Origin: Siphonodentalium dalli | Taxonomy: Eukaryota; Mollusca; Scaphopoda; Gadilida; Siphonodentaliidae | Length of the DNA: 64,000 nt | Assembly (NCBI GenBank): GCA_032622095.1 | Contig: CP136064.1 | Coordinates: 252,776,484-252,840,483, forward strand | Direction: 5' to 3' | Part shown: piece by piece, positions 53,489 through 62,840 of the stretch | Layout of the letters: each line of letters opens with the position of its first letter | Position numbering within the stretch: the stretch's first letter is position 1 | Made by a program: the position numbers and the translations under genes | Notes under the pieces: model-generated | Told to the model about the DNA's origin: nothing | Databases searched by the model: none | The model's input: the letters and a program-made list of their open reading frames with translations, nothing else

Positions 53489-53776
53489 ATATTTTCGTCA
53501 AGGGGAGAGGAAGGAAGAATTATCACTTTGTTTGAAAGTAAATACAGTAAGAATGTGCGTGTGTGTTTTAATGTTTATATTAAAATATGGTTTTATTTAT
53601 TATTGCTAGCAAATTAAAAAAAACGCTTCTTAAATGAATCGTGCACATGCATTTCAAGGGAGACTCGAAATGCATGACTTGTCCAGTCTATCGTTATAAA
53701 GTTCAAAGTCGCGTTGACTTCTCGACAACAAATGTGCTAGCTGCTCAAGAAGCTAAATTTGCGTTCATATCTCGCC

Positions 53777-53847
53777 GCATCGGTGGTTCAGTGGTAGAAT
53801 GCTCGCCTGCCACGCGGGCGACCCGGGTTCGATTCCCGGCCGATGCA
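53777..53847 (+). tRNA. tRNA-Gly(GCC)
   Basis: Unit 41; as the reference copy. Confidence 0.95.
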
Positions 53848-54007
53848 AAATAAGTTTTTTTCACTGATTTTGTTTGTTATATCCACCTCATTTTGGACTA
53901 TGCAGTTTAATTGGGAACTTGAGAAAAACAAATTTCATTGGCACATAAATTTGTTTAAAGAAAACGGACGGACTTGCGATTCGCATTTCATCGAGCAAAA
54001 TTACTGT

Positions 54008-54091
54008 TGTCAGAAGTGGGATTCGAACCCACGCCTGGAAGACCCGACTGCGACCTGAACGCAGCGCCTTAGACCACTCGGCCATCCTGAC
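54008..54091 (-). tRNA. tRNA-Leu(CAG), variable-arm variant
   Basis: Unit 41; CCAG variable arm. Confidence 0.87.
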
Positions 54092-54360
54092 TACAGAAAG
54101 ACTGCAACAGTATCCTGCTCAAAGTGAGACAATGGTATTGTGGATATATTTTAGTTCCCTTCTGGCTGTCGTTGCATTCTTAACGCACACATCCGATTGC
54201 TGATTTTTTGGTGGGTATATGATAAATGTACGTGATTCTATATAGTTATATTATGGCTATTAAGTTTTCATAAACAGGCCTTCTTGGACATAAAACATAA
54301 TTTTATATTTTGTTTTCAAATCAGCGAAAATGCGTTATGAAGAGCACTGTTTTCATTACT

Positions 54361-54433
54361 GTCCCAGTAGCTCAGCGGATAGAGCGCTGGACTTCTAATC
54401 CAGAGGCCGTGGGTTCGATCCCCACCTGGGATG
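54361..54433 (+). tRNA. tRNA-Arg(TCT)
   Basis: Unit 42; as the reference copy. Confidence 0.95.
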
Positions 54434-54557
54434 CACAGATATTTTTAAATCTTGGAATCAAAATTCGGTCGTCGTGCCTTGCTGACCTGCAAAGCGATTG
54501 TTGACAAACTGTTGAATAACGAATATAATGTCTTATAAAATGGTGTATTTATCGTAA

Positions 54558-54628
54558 GCGCCGCTGGTGTAGTGGTATCATGCAAGATTCCCATTCTTGC
54601 GACCCGGGTTCGATTCCCGGGCGGCGCA
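54558..54628 (+). tRNA. tRNA-Gly(CCC)
   Basis: Unit 42; as the reference copy. Confidence 0.95.
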
Positions 54629-54738
54629 TATCTACTTTTTCAGTTAAATATGACAAGCCATAATTTAGCTGACATTTCTAATGGATTCAATTTTTAACAG
54701 AGGAATGTCATTTTAGAAAACCACCATTATTACCATGG

Positions 54739-54810
54739 AGCAGAGTGGCGCAGTGGTAGCGTGCTGGGCCCATAACCCAGAGGTCCGAGGATCGAAACCT
54801 CGCTCTGCTA
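54739..54810 (+). tRNA. tRNA-iMet(CAT)
   Basis: Unit 42; full-length form. Confidence 0.95.
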
Positions 54811-55098
54811 ATATTTTCGTCAAGGGGAGAGGAAGGAAGAATTATCACTTTGTTTGAAAGTAAATACAGTAAGAATGTGCGTGTGTGTTTTAATGTTTAT
54901 ATTAAAATATGGTTTTATTTATTATTGCTAGCAAATTAAAAAAAACGCTTCTTAAATGAATCGTGCACATGCATTTCAAGGGAGACTCGAAATGCATGAC
55001 TTGTCCAGTCTATCGTTATAAAGTTCAAAGTCGCGTTGACTTCTCGACAACAAATGTGCTAGCTGCTCAAGAAGCTAAATTTGCGTTCATATCTCGCC

Positions 55099-55169
55099 GC
55101 ATCGGTGGTTCGGTGGTAGAATGCTCGCCTGCCACGCGGGCGACCCGGGTTCGATTCCCGGCCGATGCA
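55099..55169 (+). tRNA. tRNA-Gly(GCC), A14 to G
   Basis: Unit 42; GGTGG D-loop as in unit 40. Confidence 0.87.
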
Positions 55170-55330
55170 AAATAAGTTTTTTTCACTGATTTTGTTTGTG
55201 GATATCCACCTCATTTTGGACTATGCAGTTTAATTGGGAACTTGAGAAAAACAAATTTCATTGGCACATAAATTTGTTTAAAGAAAACGGACGGACTTGC
55301 GATTCGCATTTCATCGAGCAAAATTACTGT

Positions 55331-55414
55331 TGTCAGAAGTGGGTTTCGAACCCACTCCGGGAAGACCCGACTGCGACCTGAACGCAGCGCCTTAGACCAC
55401 TCGGCCATCCTGAC
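55331..55414 (-). tRNA. tRNA-Leu(CAG), T-loop variant
   Basis: Unit 42; same two changes as unit 40. Confidence 0.9.
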
Positions 55415-55683
55415 TACAGAAAGACTGCAACAGTATCCTGCTCAAAGTGAGACAATGGTATTGTGGATATATTTTAGTTCCCTTCTGGCTGTCGTTGCAT
55501 TCTTAACGCACACATCCGATTGCTGATTTTTTGGTGGGTATATGATAAATGTACGTGATTCTATATAGTTATATTATGGCTATTAAGTTTTCATAAACAG
55601 GCCTTCTTGGACATAAAACATAATTTTATATTTTGTTTTCAAATCAGCGAAAATGCGTTATGAAGAGCACTGTTTTAATTACT

Positions 55684-55756
55684 GTCCCAGTAGCTCAGCG
55701 GATAGAGCGCTGGACTTCTAATCCAGAGGCCGTGGGTTCGATCCCCACCTGGGATG
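55684..55756 (+). tRNA. tRNA-Arg(TCT)
   Basis: Unit 43; as the reference copy. Confidence 0.95.
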
Positions 55757-55880
55757 CACAGATATTTTTAAATCTTGGAATCAAAATTCGGTCGTCGTGC
55801 CTTGCTGACCTGCAAAGCGATTGTTGACAAACTGTTGAATAACGAATATAATGTCTTATAAAATGGTGTATTTATCGTAA

Positions 55881-55951
55881 GCGCCGCTGGTGTAGTGGTA
55901 TCATGCAAGATTCCCATTCTTGCGACCCGGGTTCGATTCCCGGGCGGCGCA
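55881..55951 (+). tRNA. tRNA-Gly(CCC)
   Basis: Unit 43; as the reference copy. Confidence 0.95.
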
Positions 55952-56061
55952 TATCTACTTTTTCAGTTAAATATGACAAGCCATAATTTAGCTGACATTT
56001 CTAATGGATTCAATTTTTAACAGAGGAATGTCATTTTAGAAAACCACCATTATTACCATGG

Positions 56062-56133
56062 AGCAGAGTGGCGCAGTGGTAGCGTGCTGGGCCCATAACC
56101 CAGAGGTCCGAGGATCGAAACCTCGCTCTGCTA
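56062..56133 (+). tRNA. tRNA-iMet(CAT)
   Basis: Unit 43; full-length form. Confidence 0.95.
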
Positions 56134-56425
56134 ATATTTTCGTCAAGGGGAGAGGAAGGAAGAATTATCACTTTGTTTGAAAGTAAATACAGTAAGAATG
56201 TGCGTGTGTGTTTTAATGTTTATATTAAAATAAGGTTTTATTTATTATTGCTAGCAAATTAAAAAAAACGCTTCTTAAATGAATCGTGCACATGCATGCA
56301 TTTCAAGGGAGACTCGAAATGCATGACTTGTCCAGTCTATCGTTATAAAGTTCAAAGTCGCGTTGACTTCTCGACAACAAATGTGCTAGCTGCTCAAGAA
56401 GCTAAATTTGCGTTCATATCTCGCC

Positions 56426-56496
56426 GCATCGGTGGTTCAGTGGTAGAATGCTCGCCTGCCACGCGGGCGACCCGGGTTCCATTCCCGGCCGATGCA
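56426..56496 (+). tRNA. tRNA-Gly(GCC), B-box broken
   Basis: Unit 43; T-loop TTCCATT for TTCGATT. G57 is C, which hits the invariant core of the B box (GGTTCGATTC), so transcription should be reduced. Shared with unit 44. Confidence 0.8.
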
Positions 56497-56650
56497 AAAT
56501 AAATTTTTTCACTGATTTTGTTTGTGGATATCCACCTCATTTTGGACTATGCAGTTTAATTGGGAACTTGAGAAAAACAAATTTCATTGGCACATAAATT
56601 TGTTTAAAGAAAACGGACGGACTTCGCATTTCATCGAGCAAAATTACTGT

Positions 56651-56734
56651 TGTCAGAAGTGGGATTCGAACCCACGCCGGGAAGACCCGACTGCGACCTG
56701 AACGCAGCGCCTTAGACCACTCGGCCATCCTGAC
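56651..56734 (-). tRNA. tRNA-Leu(CAG), consensus form
   Basis: Unit 43; all stems paired. The same 6-bp spacer loss as unit 36 lies downstream. Confidence 0.96.
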
Positions 56735-57007
56735 TACAGAAAGACTGCAACAGTATCTTGCTCAAAGTGAGACAATGGTATTGTGGATATATTTTAGTTC
56801 CCTTCTGGCTGTCGTTGCATTCTTAACGCACACATCCGATTGCTGATTTTTTGGTGGGTATATATATGATAAATGTACGTGATTCTATATAGTTATATTA
56901 TGGCTATTAAGTTTTCATAAACAGGCCTTCTTGGACATAAAACATAATTTTATATTTTGTTTTCAAATCAGCGAAAATGCGTTATGAAGAGCACTGTTTT
57001 CATTACT

Positions 57008-57080
57008 GTCCCGGTAGCTCAGAGGATAGAGCGCTGGACTTCTAATCCAGAGGCCGTGGGTTCGATCCCCACCTGGGATA
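57008..57080 (+). tRNA. tRNA-Arg(TCT), three changes
   Basis: Unit 44; A6 is G (wobble), a D-loop C is A (AGAGG), and discriminator G73 is A. Confidence 0.85.
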
Positions 57081-57204
57081 CACAGATATTTTTAAATCTT
57101 GGAATCAAAATTCGGTCGTCGTGCCTTGCTGACCTGCAAAGCGATTGTTGACAAACTGTTGAATAACGAATATAATGTCTTATAAAATGGTGTATTTATC
57201 GTAA

Positions 57205-57275
57205 GCGCCGCTGGTGTAGTGGTATCATGCAAGATTCCCATTCTTGCGACCCGGGTTCGATTCCCGGGCGGCGCA
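57205..57275 (+). tRNA. tRNA-Gly(CCC)
   Basis: Unit 44; as the reference copy. Confidence 0.95.
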
Positions 57276-57385
57276 TATCTACTTTTTCAGTTAAATATGA
57301 CAGGCCATAATTTTGCTGACATTTCTAATGGATTCAATTTTTAACAGAGGAATGTCATTTTAGAAAACCACCATTATTACCATGG

Positions 57386-57457
57386 AGCAGAGTGGCGCAG
57401 TGGTAGCGTGCTGGGCCCATAACCCAGAGGTCCGAGGATCGAAACCTCGCTCTGCTA
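57386..57457 (+). tRNA. tRNA-iMet(CAT)
   Basis: Unit 44; full-length form. Confidence 0.95.
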
Positions 57458-57744
57458 ATATTTTCGTCAAGGGGAGAGGAAGGAAGAATTATCACTTTGT
57501 TTGAAAGTAAATACAGTAAGAATGTGCGTGTGTGTTTTAATGTTTATATTAAGATATGGTTTTATTTATTATTGCTAGCAAATTAAAAAAACGCTTCTTA
57601 AATGAATCGTGCACATGCATTTCAAGGGAGACTCGAAATGCATGACTTGTCCAGTCTATCGTTATAAAGTTCAAAGTCGCGTTGACTTCTCGACAACAAA
57701 TGTGCTAGCTGCTCAAGAAGCTAAATTTGCGTTCATATCTCGCC

Positions 57745-57815
57745 GCATCGGTGGTTCAGTGATAGAATGCTCGCCTGCCACGCGGGCGACCCGGGTTCCA
57801 TTCCCGGCCGATGCA
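57745..57815 (+). tRNA. tRNA-Gly(GCC), A and B boxes altered
   Basis: Unit 44; G57 to C as in unit 43, and D-loop AGTGATA for AGTGGTA. Both promoter boxes are hit. Possibly silent. Confidence 0.75.
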
Positions 57816-57976
57816 AAATAAGTTTTTTTCACTGATTTTGTTTGTGGATATCCACCTCATTTTGGACTATGCAGTTTAATTGGGAACTTGAGAAAAACAA
57901 ATTTCATTGGCACATAAATTTGTTTAAATAAAACGGACGGACTTGCGATTCGCATTTCATCGAGCAAAATTACTGT

Positions 57977-58060
57977 TGTCAGAAGTGGGATTCGAACCCA
58001 CGCCGGGAAGACCCGACTGCGACCTGAACGCAGCGCCTTAGACCACTCGGCCATCCTGAC
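57977..58060 (-). tRNA. tRNA-Leu(CAG), consensus form
   Basis: Unit 44; all stems paired. Confidence 0.96.
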
Positions 58061-58329
58061 TACAGAAAGACTGCAACAGTATCCTGCTCAAAGTGAGACA
58101 ATGGTATTGTGGATATATTTTAGTTCCCTTCTGGCTGTCGTTGCATTCTTAACGCACACATCCGATTGCTGATTTTTTGGTGGGTATATGATAAATGTAC
58201 GTGATTCTATATAGTTATATTATGGCTATTAAGTTTTCATAAACAGGCCTTCTTGGACATAACACATAATTTTATATTTTGTTTTCAAATCAGCGAAAAT
58301 GCGTTATGAAGAGCACTGTTTTCATTACT

Positions 58330-58402
58330 GTCCCAGTAGCTCAGCGGATAGAGCGCTGGACTTCTAATCCAGAGGCCGTGGGTTCGATCCCCACCTGGGA
58401 TG
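58330..58402 (+). tRNA. tRNA-Arg(TCT)
   Basis: Unit 45; as the reference copy, though other genes of this edge unit are decayed. Confidence 0.95.
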
Positions 58403-58526
58403 CACAGATATTTTTAAATCTTGGAATCAAAATTCGGTCGTCGTGCCTTGCTGACCTGCAAAGCGATTGTTGACAAACTGTTGAATAACGAATATAATGT
58501 CTTATAAAATGGTGTATTTCTCGTAA

Positions 58527-58597
58527 GCGCCGCTGGTGTAGTGGTATCATGCAAGATTCCCATTCTTGCGACCCGGGTTCGATTCCCGGGCGGCGCA
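58527..58597 (+). tRNA. tRNA-Gly(CCC)
   Basis: Unit 45; as the reference copy. Confidence 0.95.
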
Positions 58598-58707
58598 TAT
58601 CTACTTTTTCAGTTAAATATGACAGGCCATAATTTAGCTGACATTTCTAATGGATTCAATTTTTAACAAAGGAATGTCATTTTAGAAAACCACCATTATT
58701 ACCATGG

Positions 58708-58779
58708 AGCAGAGTGGCGCAGTGGTAGCGTGCTTGGCCCATAACCCAGAGGTCCGAGGATCGAAACCTCGCTCTGCTA
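58708..58779 (+). tRNA. tRNA-iMet(CAT), anticodon-stem mismatch
   Basis: Unit 45; stem CTTGG for CTGGG, one of the three initiator G:C pairs lost. Confidence 0.82.
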
Positions 58780-59071
58780 ATATTTTCGTCAAGGGGAGAG
58801 GAAGGAAGAATTATCACTTTGTTTGAAAGTAAATACAGTAAGAATGTGCGTGTGTGTTTTAATGTTTATATTAAAATATGGTTTTATTTATTATTGCTAG
58901 CAAATTAAAAAAAACGCTTCTTAAATGAATCGTGCACATGCATGCATTTCAAGGGAGACTCGAAATGCATGACTTGTCCAGTCAATCGTTATAAAGTTCA
59001 AAGTCGCGTTGACTTCTCGACAACAAATGTGCTAGCTGCTCAAGAAGCTTAATTTGCGTTCATATCTCGCC

Positions 59072-59142
59072 GCATCGGTGGTTCAGTGGTAGAATGCCAG
59101 CCTGCCACGCGGGCGACCCGGGTTCGATTCCCGGCCGATTCA
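59072..59142 (+). tRNA. tRNA-Gly(GCC), degenerate
   Basis: Unit 45; CAGC replaces TCGC in the anticodon arm 5' side (GCCAGCCTGCC), and the 3' acceptor has CCGATTC for CCGATGC. Probable pseudogene. The anticodon GCC is still legible. Confidence 0.7.
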
Positions 59143-59303
59143 AATTAAGTTTTTTTCACTGATTTTGTTTGTGGATATCCACCTCATTTTGGACTATGCA
59201 GTTTAATTGGGAACTTGAGAAAGAAAAATTTCATTGGCAGATAAATTTGTTTAAAGAAAACGGACGGACTTGCGATTCGCATTTCATCGAGCAAAATTAC
59301 TGT

Positions 59304-59388
59304 TGTCAGAAGTGGGATTCGAACCCACGCCGGGAAGACCCGACTGCGACCTGAACGAAGACCCGAGCGACCACTCGGCCATCCTGAC
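59304..59388 (-). pseudogene. tRNA-Leu(CAG) pseudogene at array end
   Basis: Unit 45; 85 nt. The acceptor, T-arm and anticodon match the consensus. The stretch covering the 3' anticodon-stem partner and the D-arm reads GAAGACCCGAGCGACC (+ strand 59357-59372) and no longer pairs. It is the last gene of the array. Confidence 0.85.
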
Positions 59389-59439
59389 TACAGAAAGACT
59401 GCAACAGTATCCTGCTCAAAGTGAGACAATGGTATTGTG

Positions 59440-60389
59440 AGATTACAACTGATGAAATAGAACTTGCAGTTAGAAACCTAAAAAATGGGAAGGCCAGTGG
59501 AGTAGACTCTATTCGAAATGAGTATATCTAATCGACATTCCACAAAATGAAATTTATATATTTAAAACATTTTAACATTATTCTCAATTGTGGTATTATC
59601 CCCGACGAGTGGGGTATAGGCCTAATACAACCGATTTACAAAGCTAAGGATTCTTTGCTGCCAGAAAATCTTAAAGTTAAAAAGTTCGACACCGACCCTT
59701 GTGTATATGGAGAGTTGGGCCTTCTACCGATTGTGTTTAAAATTAAACATAGAATTTTAAATTACTGGGCGAGGCTTGTTAGTGGACCTAAATCGAAATT
59801 ATCATTCGTCTTGTATCATACAATATATAACGATTTTAACAGCCCTGGAAATGAATACACCCATCCTTGGTTAAGTCTCGTCAAAAATACTCTATATGAA
59901 ATGGGCCTTATGCATGTCTGGCTTTATCATAATATAGTAAGCCTCAACTGGTTTCGAGAAACGACAAAAACAGGACTCAAAGATATGTATATAAACCACT
60001 GGCGAAGAACGATGGCATCGTCCAATAAATATCTATTTTACAGAGAAATTAAAGAAGTGTTTGAAACTGAGAATTACATTTTCAAGCTTACGACAGCAGA
60101 GGCACAAACTATAATGCGCTTCAGAACGCGTAATCATTACTTGGCGATCGAAACTAAATCATGGAGTAACACCGAAATTCCAATTAGAGACCGACTATGT
60201 ACACTTTGTAACGAACAAGTGGGCGATGAAATCCATACATTACTAGTTTGTCCTGTTCTTCAACATGTACGCGAAAAATTCATAGCCAACTTTTACTATA
60301 CACGGCCGAGTGCACATAAGGCGTCTTTACTGTTAACAAATAAGAAACATCAAGTGTTACATAACGTATATAAATTTATCGTTCAATAG
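59440..60389 (+). pseudogene. LINE reverse transcriptase, internally deleted
   Basis: The reading frame from 59442 encodes an RT N-terminal stretch (ITTDEIELAVRNLKNGKASG...), then meets an in-frame TAA at 59529-59531. It reopens as a 280-codon ORF from the ATG at 59547. Residues 1-43 continue the RT finger region (FNIILNCGIIPDEWGIGLIQP). After residue 44 the sequence jumps to a C-terminal region, so the palm with the catalytic aspartates is missing. Residues 218-235 form C-x2-C-x8-H-x4-C (CTLCNEQVGDEIHTLLVC), the zinc-binding motif found after LINE RT domains. The element cannot make an active enzyme. The family (CR1- or RTE-like) is uncertain. Confidence 0.8.
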
Positions 60390-61100
60390 GACATAGCTAT
60401 CCAGCAACAGACCACTTAACAGTGGACCCCCCCCCCCCCCGTCAGACAATGGTGTATATGGTGTCCCTTTAACTAAACTTACTATATATGGTGATACCCC
60501 CCCTCATCGATAAATTAAGTCAATTGCATGCAATGCCCCTTTTCGATCAGAAACATACCGTATATACACCAGTGTGAGTGACCCCTACCAAATTCCTTTT
60601 TCACCCGGGGTAAATATTTCATTGTGAAATCTGAATTATAGAAATTTTACGTGTGTGATTATATATTGATGAATTTACTCTAAAAATGTGGTCTCTCTCT
60701 CCTTGTTCTTTATAAAGCAGCATATATGTAGTATAAAACGATGGAGTCGAAAAAACAAATAAGTTATCTGAAGTTTTCCCATTATACCAGAAATTGTACT
60801 GATAGTATGATTATACCAGCAAAATGTGTTGACCATATCCAATAATAAAGTGGACCAATATGCGTGTTATTGAAATTATCAATAATAACTCTGTCGTGAT
60901 GAAATGAAAATTGGTCATCTCCAAATTGTTTTGTTAATTACTTGTCAGTCGAAGTTATATACTAATACTTAAAGGAGAGAGAATCCACTTTCGTTTTGTA
61001 ACCTCGTAACAATTATGTATATATTATCTATGTCAATGTATACCCCGCCTGTTATATTATGTATTATATTCTCAAACACTGTTTTTACAGTTTAATGGGA
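60390..61100. other. AT-rich non-coding stretch, LINE 3' UTR
   Basis: No ORF worth reporting. It contains the C14 run, a second C-rich patch (60496-60504) and a short CT run near 60693. I read it as the 3' UTR of the LINE because it lies between the ORF stop and the AATAAA/ATTGA tail. Confidence 0.55.
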
Positions 61101-61160
61101 AATAAACATATTGAATATTGAATTGATTCACAAAGCGCCAAATGCGAAATATTCAATTTT

Positions 61161-61490
61161 TTGCATCATTGTCACAATACGAGCGGTATAGACGCATTTT
61201 TAATGCAAAGGTGGACTGGTGTGAGAAATTGGTTGGTCCCTCCTCCTCGTCTGGTTCCCAGAGTGCTTACTGAAATGGAAGAGGAGAAGGCATTTGGAAC
61301 TTTGGTTATACCAAAATGGCCTTTAGCGGTTTTTTGGCCGTTAATTGTCAATCGTGACGGAAAATTCAAACAATTTGTTAAGCAAGCAATATTTTTGCAA
61401 GATGTTTTATCCGAAGTGCCTGTTGCGGGTTTATTTCGCATGAGACCTGAGACTATTTTCGTCGCGTTGAACATTGATTTTCGTTTGTGA
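61161..61490 (+). pseudogene. C-terminal piece of YR-retroelement RT/RNase H protein
   Basis: The frame opens without a convincing start (TTG at 61161; the first ATG is at 61203) and is 109 codons long. The diagnostic stretch is GIDAF...W.G..NWLVPPPRLVPRVLTEMEEEKAFGTLVIPKWPLA.FWPL at residues 9-62, a pattern I know from DIRS/Ngaro pol proteins just before the recombinase. The stop lies 16 bases inside the recombinase frame. Upstream RT motifs are absent. Whether it was fused or spliced to the recombinase is open: TTTTCTTTGCAG before 61520 looks like a splice acceptor. Confidence 0.6.
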
Positions 61491-62259
61491 TTATCATGTC
61501 GAGAATGTTTTCTTTGCAGATGACGACATAGTTCGGTGCATTATGGGGGACTTGCAAAAGGAAGTACTGTGTTCTAGTGAATTCTTCAGTTTGGCTGGGA
61601 GAATGAAGGATATTTTGTTTGCCTCAAGAAGTCAAAATACTGTGAAAAAATACTATTATGCATTCAATCGTTGGAAGGCTTTCGTGGAGTCGCATGGTGG
61701 GAGTGCGTTACCAGACTCACCAGTACATGTAGCCTTATACCTCACACATCTTTTGGACATAGGTATGACTTACAGTTCAGTTGAATCGGCCGTATGTGGA
61801 ATAAAATGGATGCACGGTTTATGTAATAAGCTTGATACTACTTCTAATTCATATGTTACAAATATAGTAGCTTCAGCAAAAAGGCACAATAAGCCGGCGG
61901 TGGTAAGAAAAGATCCCGTTTCGTCTGAAATGTTAATTACGCTTTGTGATCAGTTCAAGTTTAGAGTCAATTTGCATGTAGTTAGGGATTTAACAATGTG
62001 TGTTTTGGCTTTTGCTGGATTTTTGAGATTTGACGAATTCATTCATCTAAAAATGTCAAATATAGAGTTTGAAGAAGATTTCATCAAACTTCGTATTGGA
62101 AAAAGTAAAACTGATCAGTTTAGAAATGGAGATGAAGCTTTGATTGCTAAAGGCAACACTAGTGCATGCCCTTACAATATGTTGTTGAGATATGTTAAAT
62201 TAGCAGGTGTGTTTTTGCCATGTGAATATATTTTCAGGCCTCCAGTTAATGTACCATAG
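61474..62259 (+). pseudogene. Tyrosine recombinase, truncated before HxxR and Tyr
   Basis: A 261-codon frame whose likely first methionine is at 61543 (MGDLQKEV). Residues 52-140 match the SAM-like core-binding domain of phage-integrase-type recombinases (SQNTVKKYYYAFNRWKAFVE). The catalytic domain follows with Arg185 in FAGFLRFDEF and the beta-strand lysine near 210-212 (GKSKTDQFR). It stops at residue 261, after FRPPVNVP. The C-terminal HxxR box and nucleophilic tyrosine of this family are missing, so it should be inactive. Such enzymes integrate circular cDNA in DIRS-like elements. Confidence 0.75.
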
Positions 62260-62260
62260 T

Positions 62261-62840
62261 CGAATGGTGGGGGTTAATATTTGCCTGGAAGTCTGTGTAG
62301 AGTAGGTTAATAGAACCAATTACCAACTGATCAATAAGTGTGTGGGGCACTGCTTTACTGGTTCAGAAGTATAGCGAATCATATGTTTGGAAACAGATCA
62401 ATGTCACATGGAAGAAGTCCTACTGGCCTGGGAGTATATCGTATCAGAGACCAGTCATGGGACTTGGGGGAGAAAGTTGGAATAAAATACTAGGGTTGTT
62501 TTAGATCGTGGCTTTTCGATTGTAATTGTCTAAGTGACCGATTGGCCCCACGACAGACTTCAGGCGAATTCTCAAACTGTTAGCTTTGTGAAAGTTGTTG
62601 TGGTAAATATATATCCATGCATTCTTGATGTTACAATAAAAGATTGTGTATCTACAAAACTGTGTCTGGACCTGTGTTCCCAACGTGGAGAGACGATCTA
62701 CGGCCGATTATAGGACACATGTTTTTTGGTTGCCGTGTTCAGGATTCCTAATACAGCTGTTGGTGAATTAGGAAAAATGAAGTTTTAAAGGACAGTGATA
62801 AGGACAATACAAGAAATACACTTTTGCCGGAAATTCAGTG
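62261..62840. other. Non-coding stretch with a polyadenylation-like signal
   Basis: No gene is supported. AATAAA sits at 62635-62640. It may be the end of a retroelement LTR or UTR, but no LTR boundary or primer-binding site could be confirmed. A 60-codon minus-strand ORF at 62501-62683 has no recognisable family. Confidence 0.4.

Larger units (their letters stand above)
1..59439. repeat. Tandem tRNA-gene array, 45 units of ~1.32 kb
   Basis: The same block of about 1321-1325 bp recurs head to tail from the left edge to 59439. Each block holds Arg(TCT)+, Gly(CCC)+, iMet(CAT)+, Gly(GCC)+ and Leu(CAG)-. Copies differ by a few substitutions and small indels, for example one or two extra TA after Gly(CCC), and A or C at the second base after the GCA that closes the Arg gene. 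Spacers are about 125 bp (Arg to Gly-CCC), 113 (to iMet), 289 (to Gly-GCC), 162 (to Leu) and 270 (Leu to next Arg). They are as well conserved as the genes, as expected of recently homogenised tandem DNA. No protein gene is seen inside. The array is open at the left and ends abruptly at the right, where LINE sequence begins. Confidence 0.98.
59440..61126 (+). mobile_element. LINE (non-LTR retrotransposon) remnant, 3' part
   Basis: The element begins abruptly at the array edge, inside the reverse-transcriptase domain. It continues through a C-terminal zinc-binding region to 60389, then about 710 bp of AT-rich 3' UTR. It ends with AATAAA at 61101-61106 and an ATTGA-rich tail (61108-61126), a common LINE 3' end in invertebrates. 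A run of 14 C residues sits at 60427-60440. It is 5'-truncated and lacks the central RT core. The orientation and the sharp junction suggest that insertion or recombination here ended the tRNA array. Confidence 0.8.
61127..62260 (+). mobile_element. DIRS/Ngaro-like tyrosine-recombinase retroelement fragment
   Basis: Two overlapping open frames follow the LINE tail directly. The first resembles the C-terminal end of the RT/RNase H polyprotein of YR retroelements. The second is a tyrosine recombinase cut off before its last catalytic motifs. No terminal repeats are visible on either side, so both ends appear lost. Confidence 0.7.

Noticed and set aside
58341-58598. 85-codon minus-strand ORF starting MRRPGIEPGSQEW
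   Set aside because: It is the complement of Gly(CCC) and Arg tRNA genes; such GIEPGS/GIEPTAS peptides are typical tRNA antisense artefacts.
1-59439. CRISPR-like array
   Set aside because: The repeat unit is 1.3 kb, contains tRNA genes and has no short repeat/spacer alternation. The DNA is eukaryotic.
1-59439. Prokaryotic or phage tRNA cluster
   Set aside because: The initiator type, uncoded CCA, Pol III boxes and T-run stops are eukaryotic, and the flank holds eukaryotic retroelements.
61172-61474. 100-codon minus-strand ORF
   Set aside because: It is antisense to the better supported DIRS-like coding frame.
62501-62683. 60-codon minus-strand ORF
   Set aside because: Short, with no recognisable motif, in non-coding AT-rich sequence.
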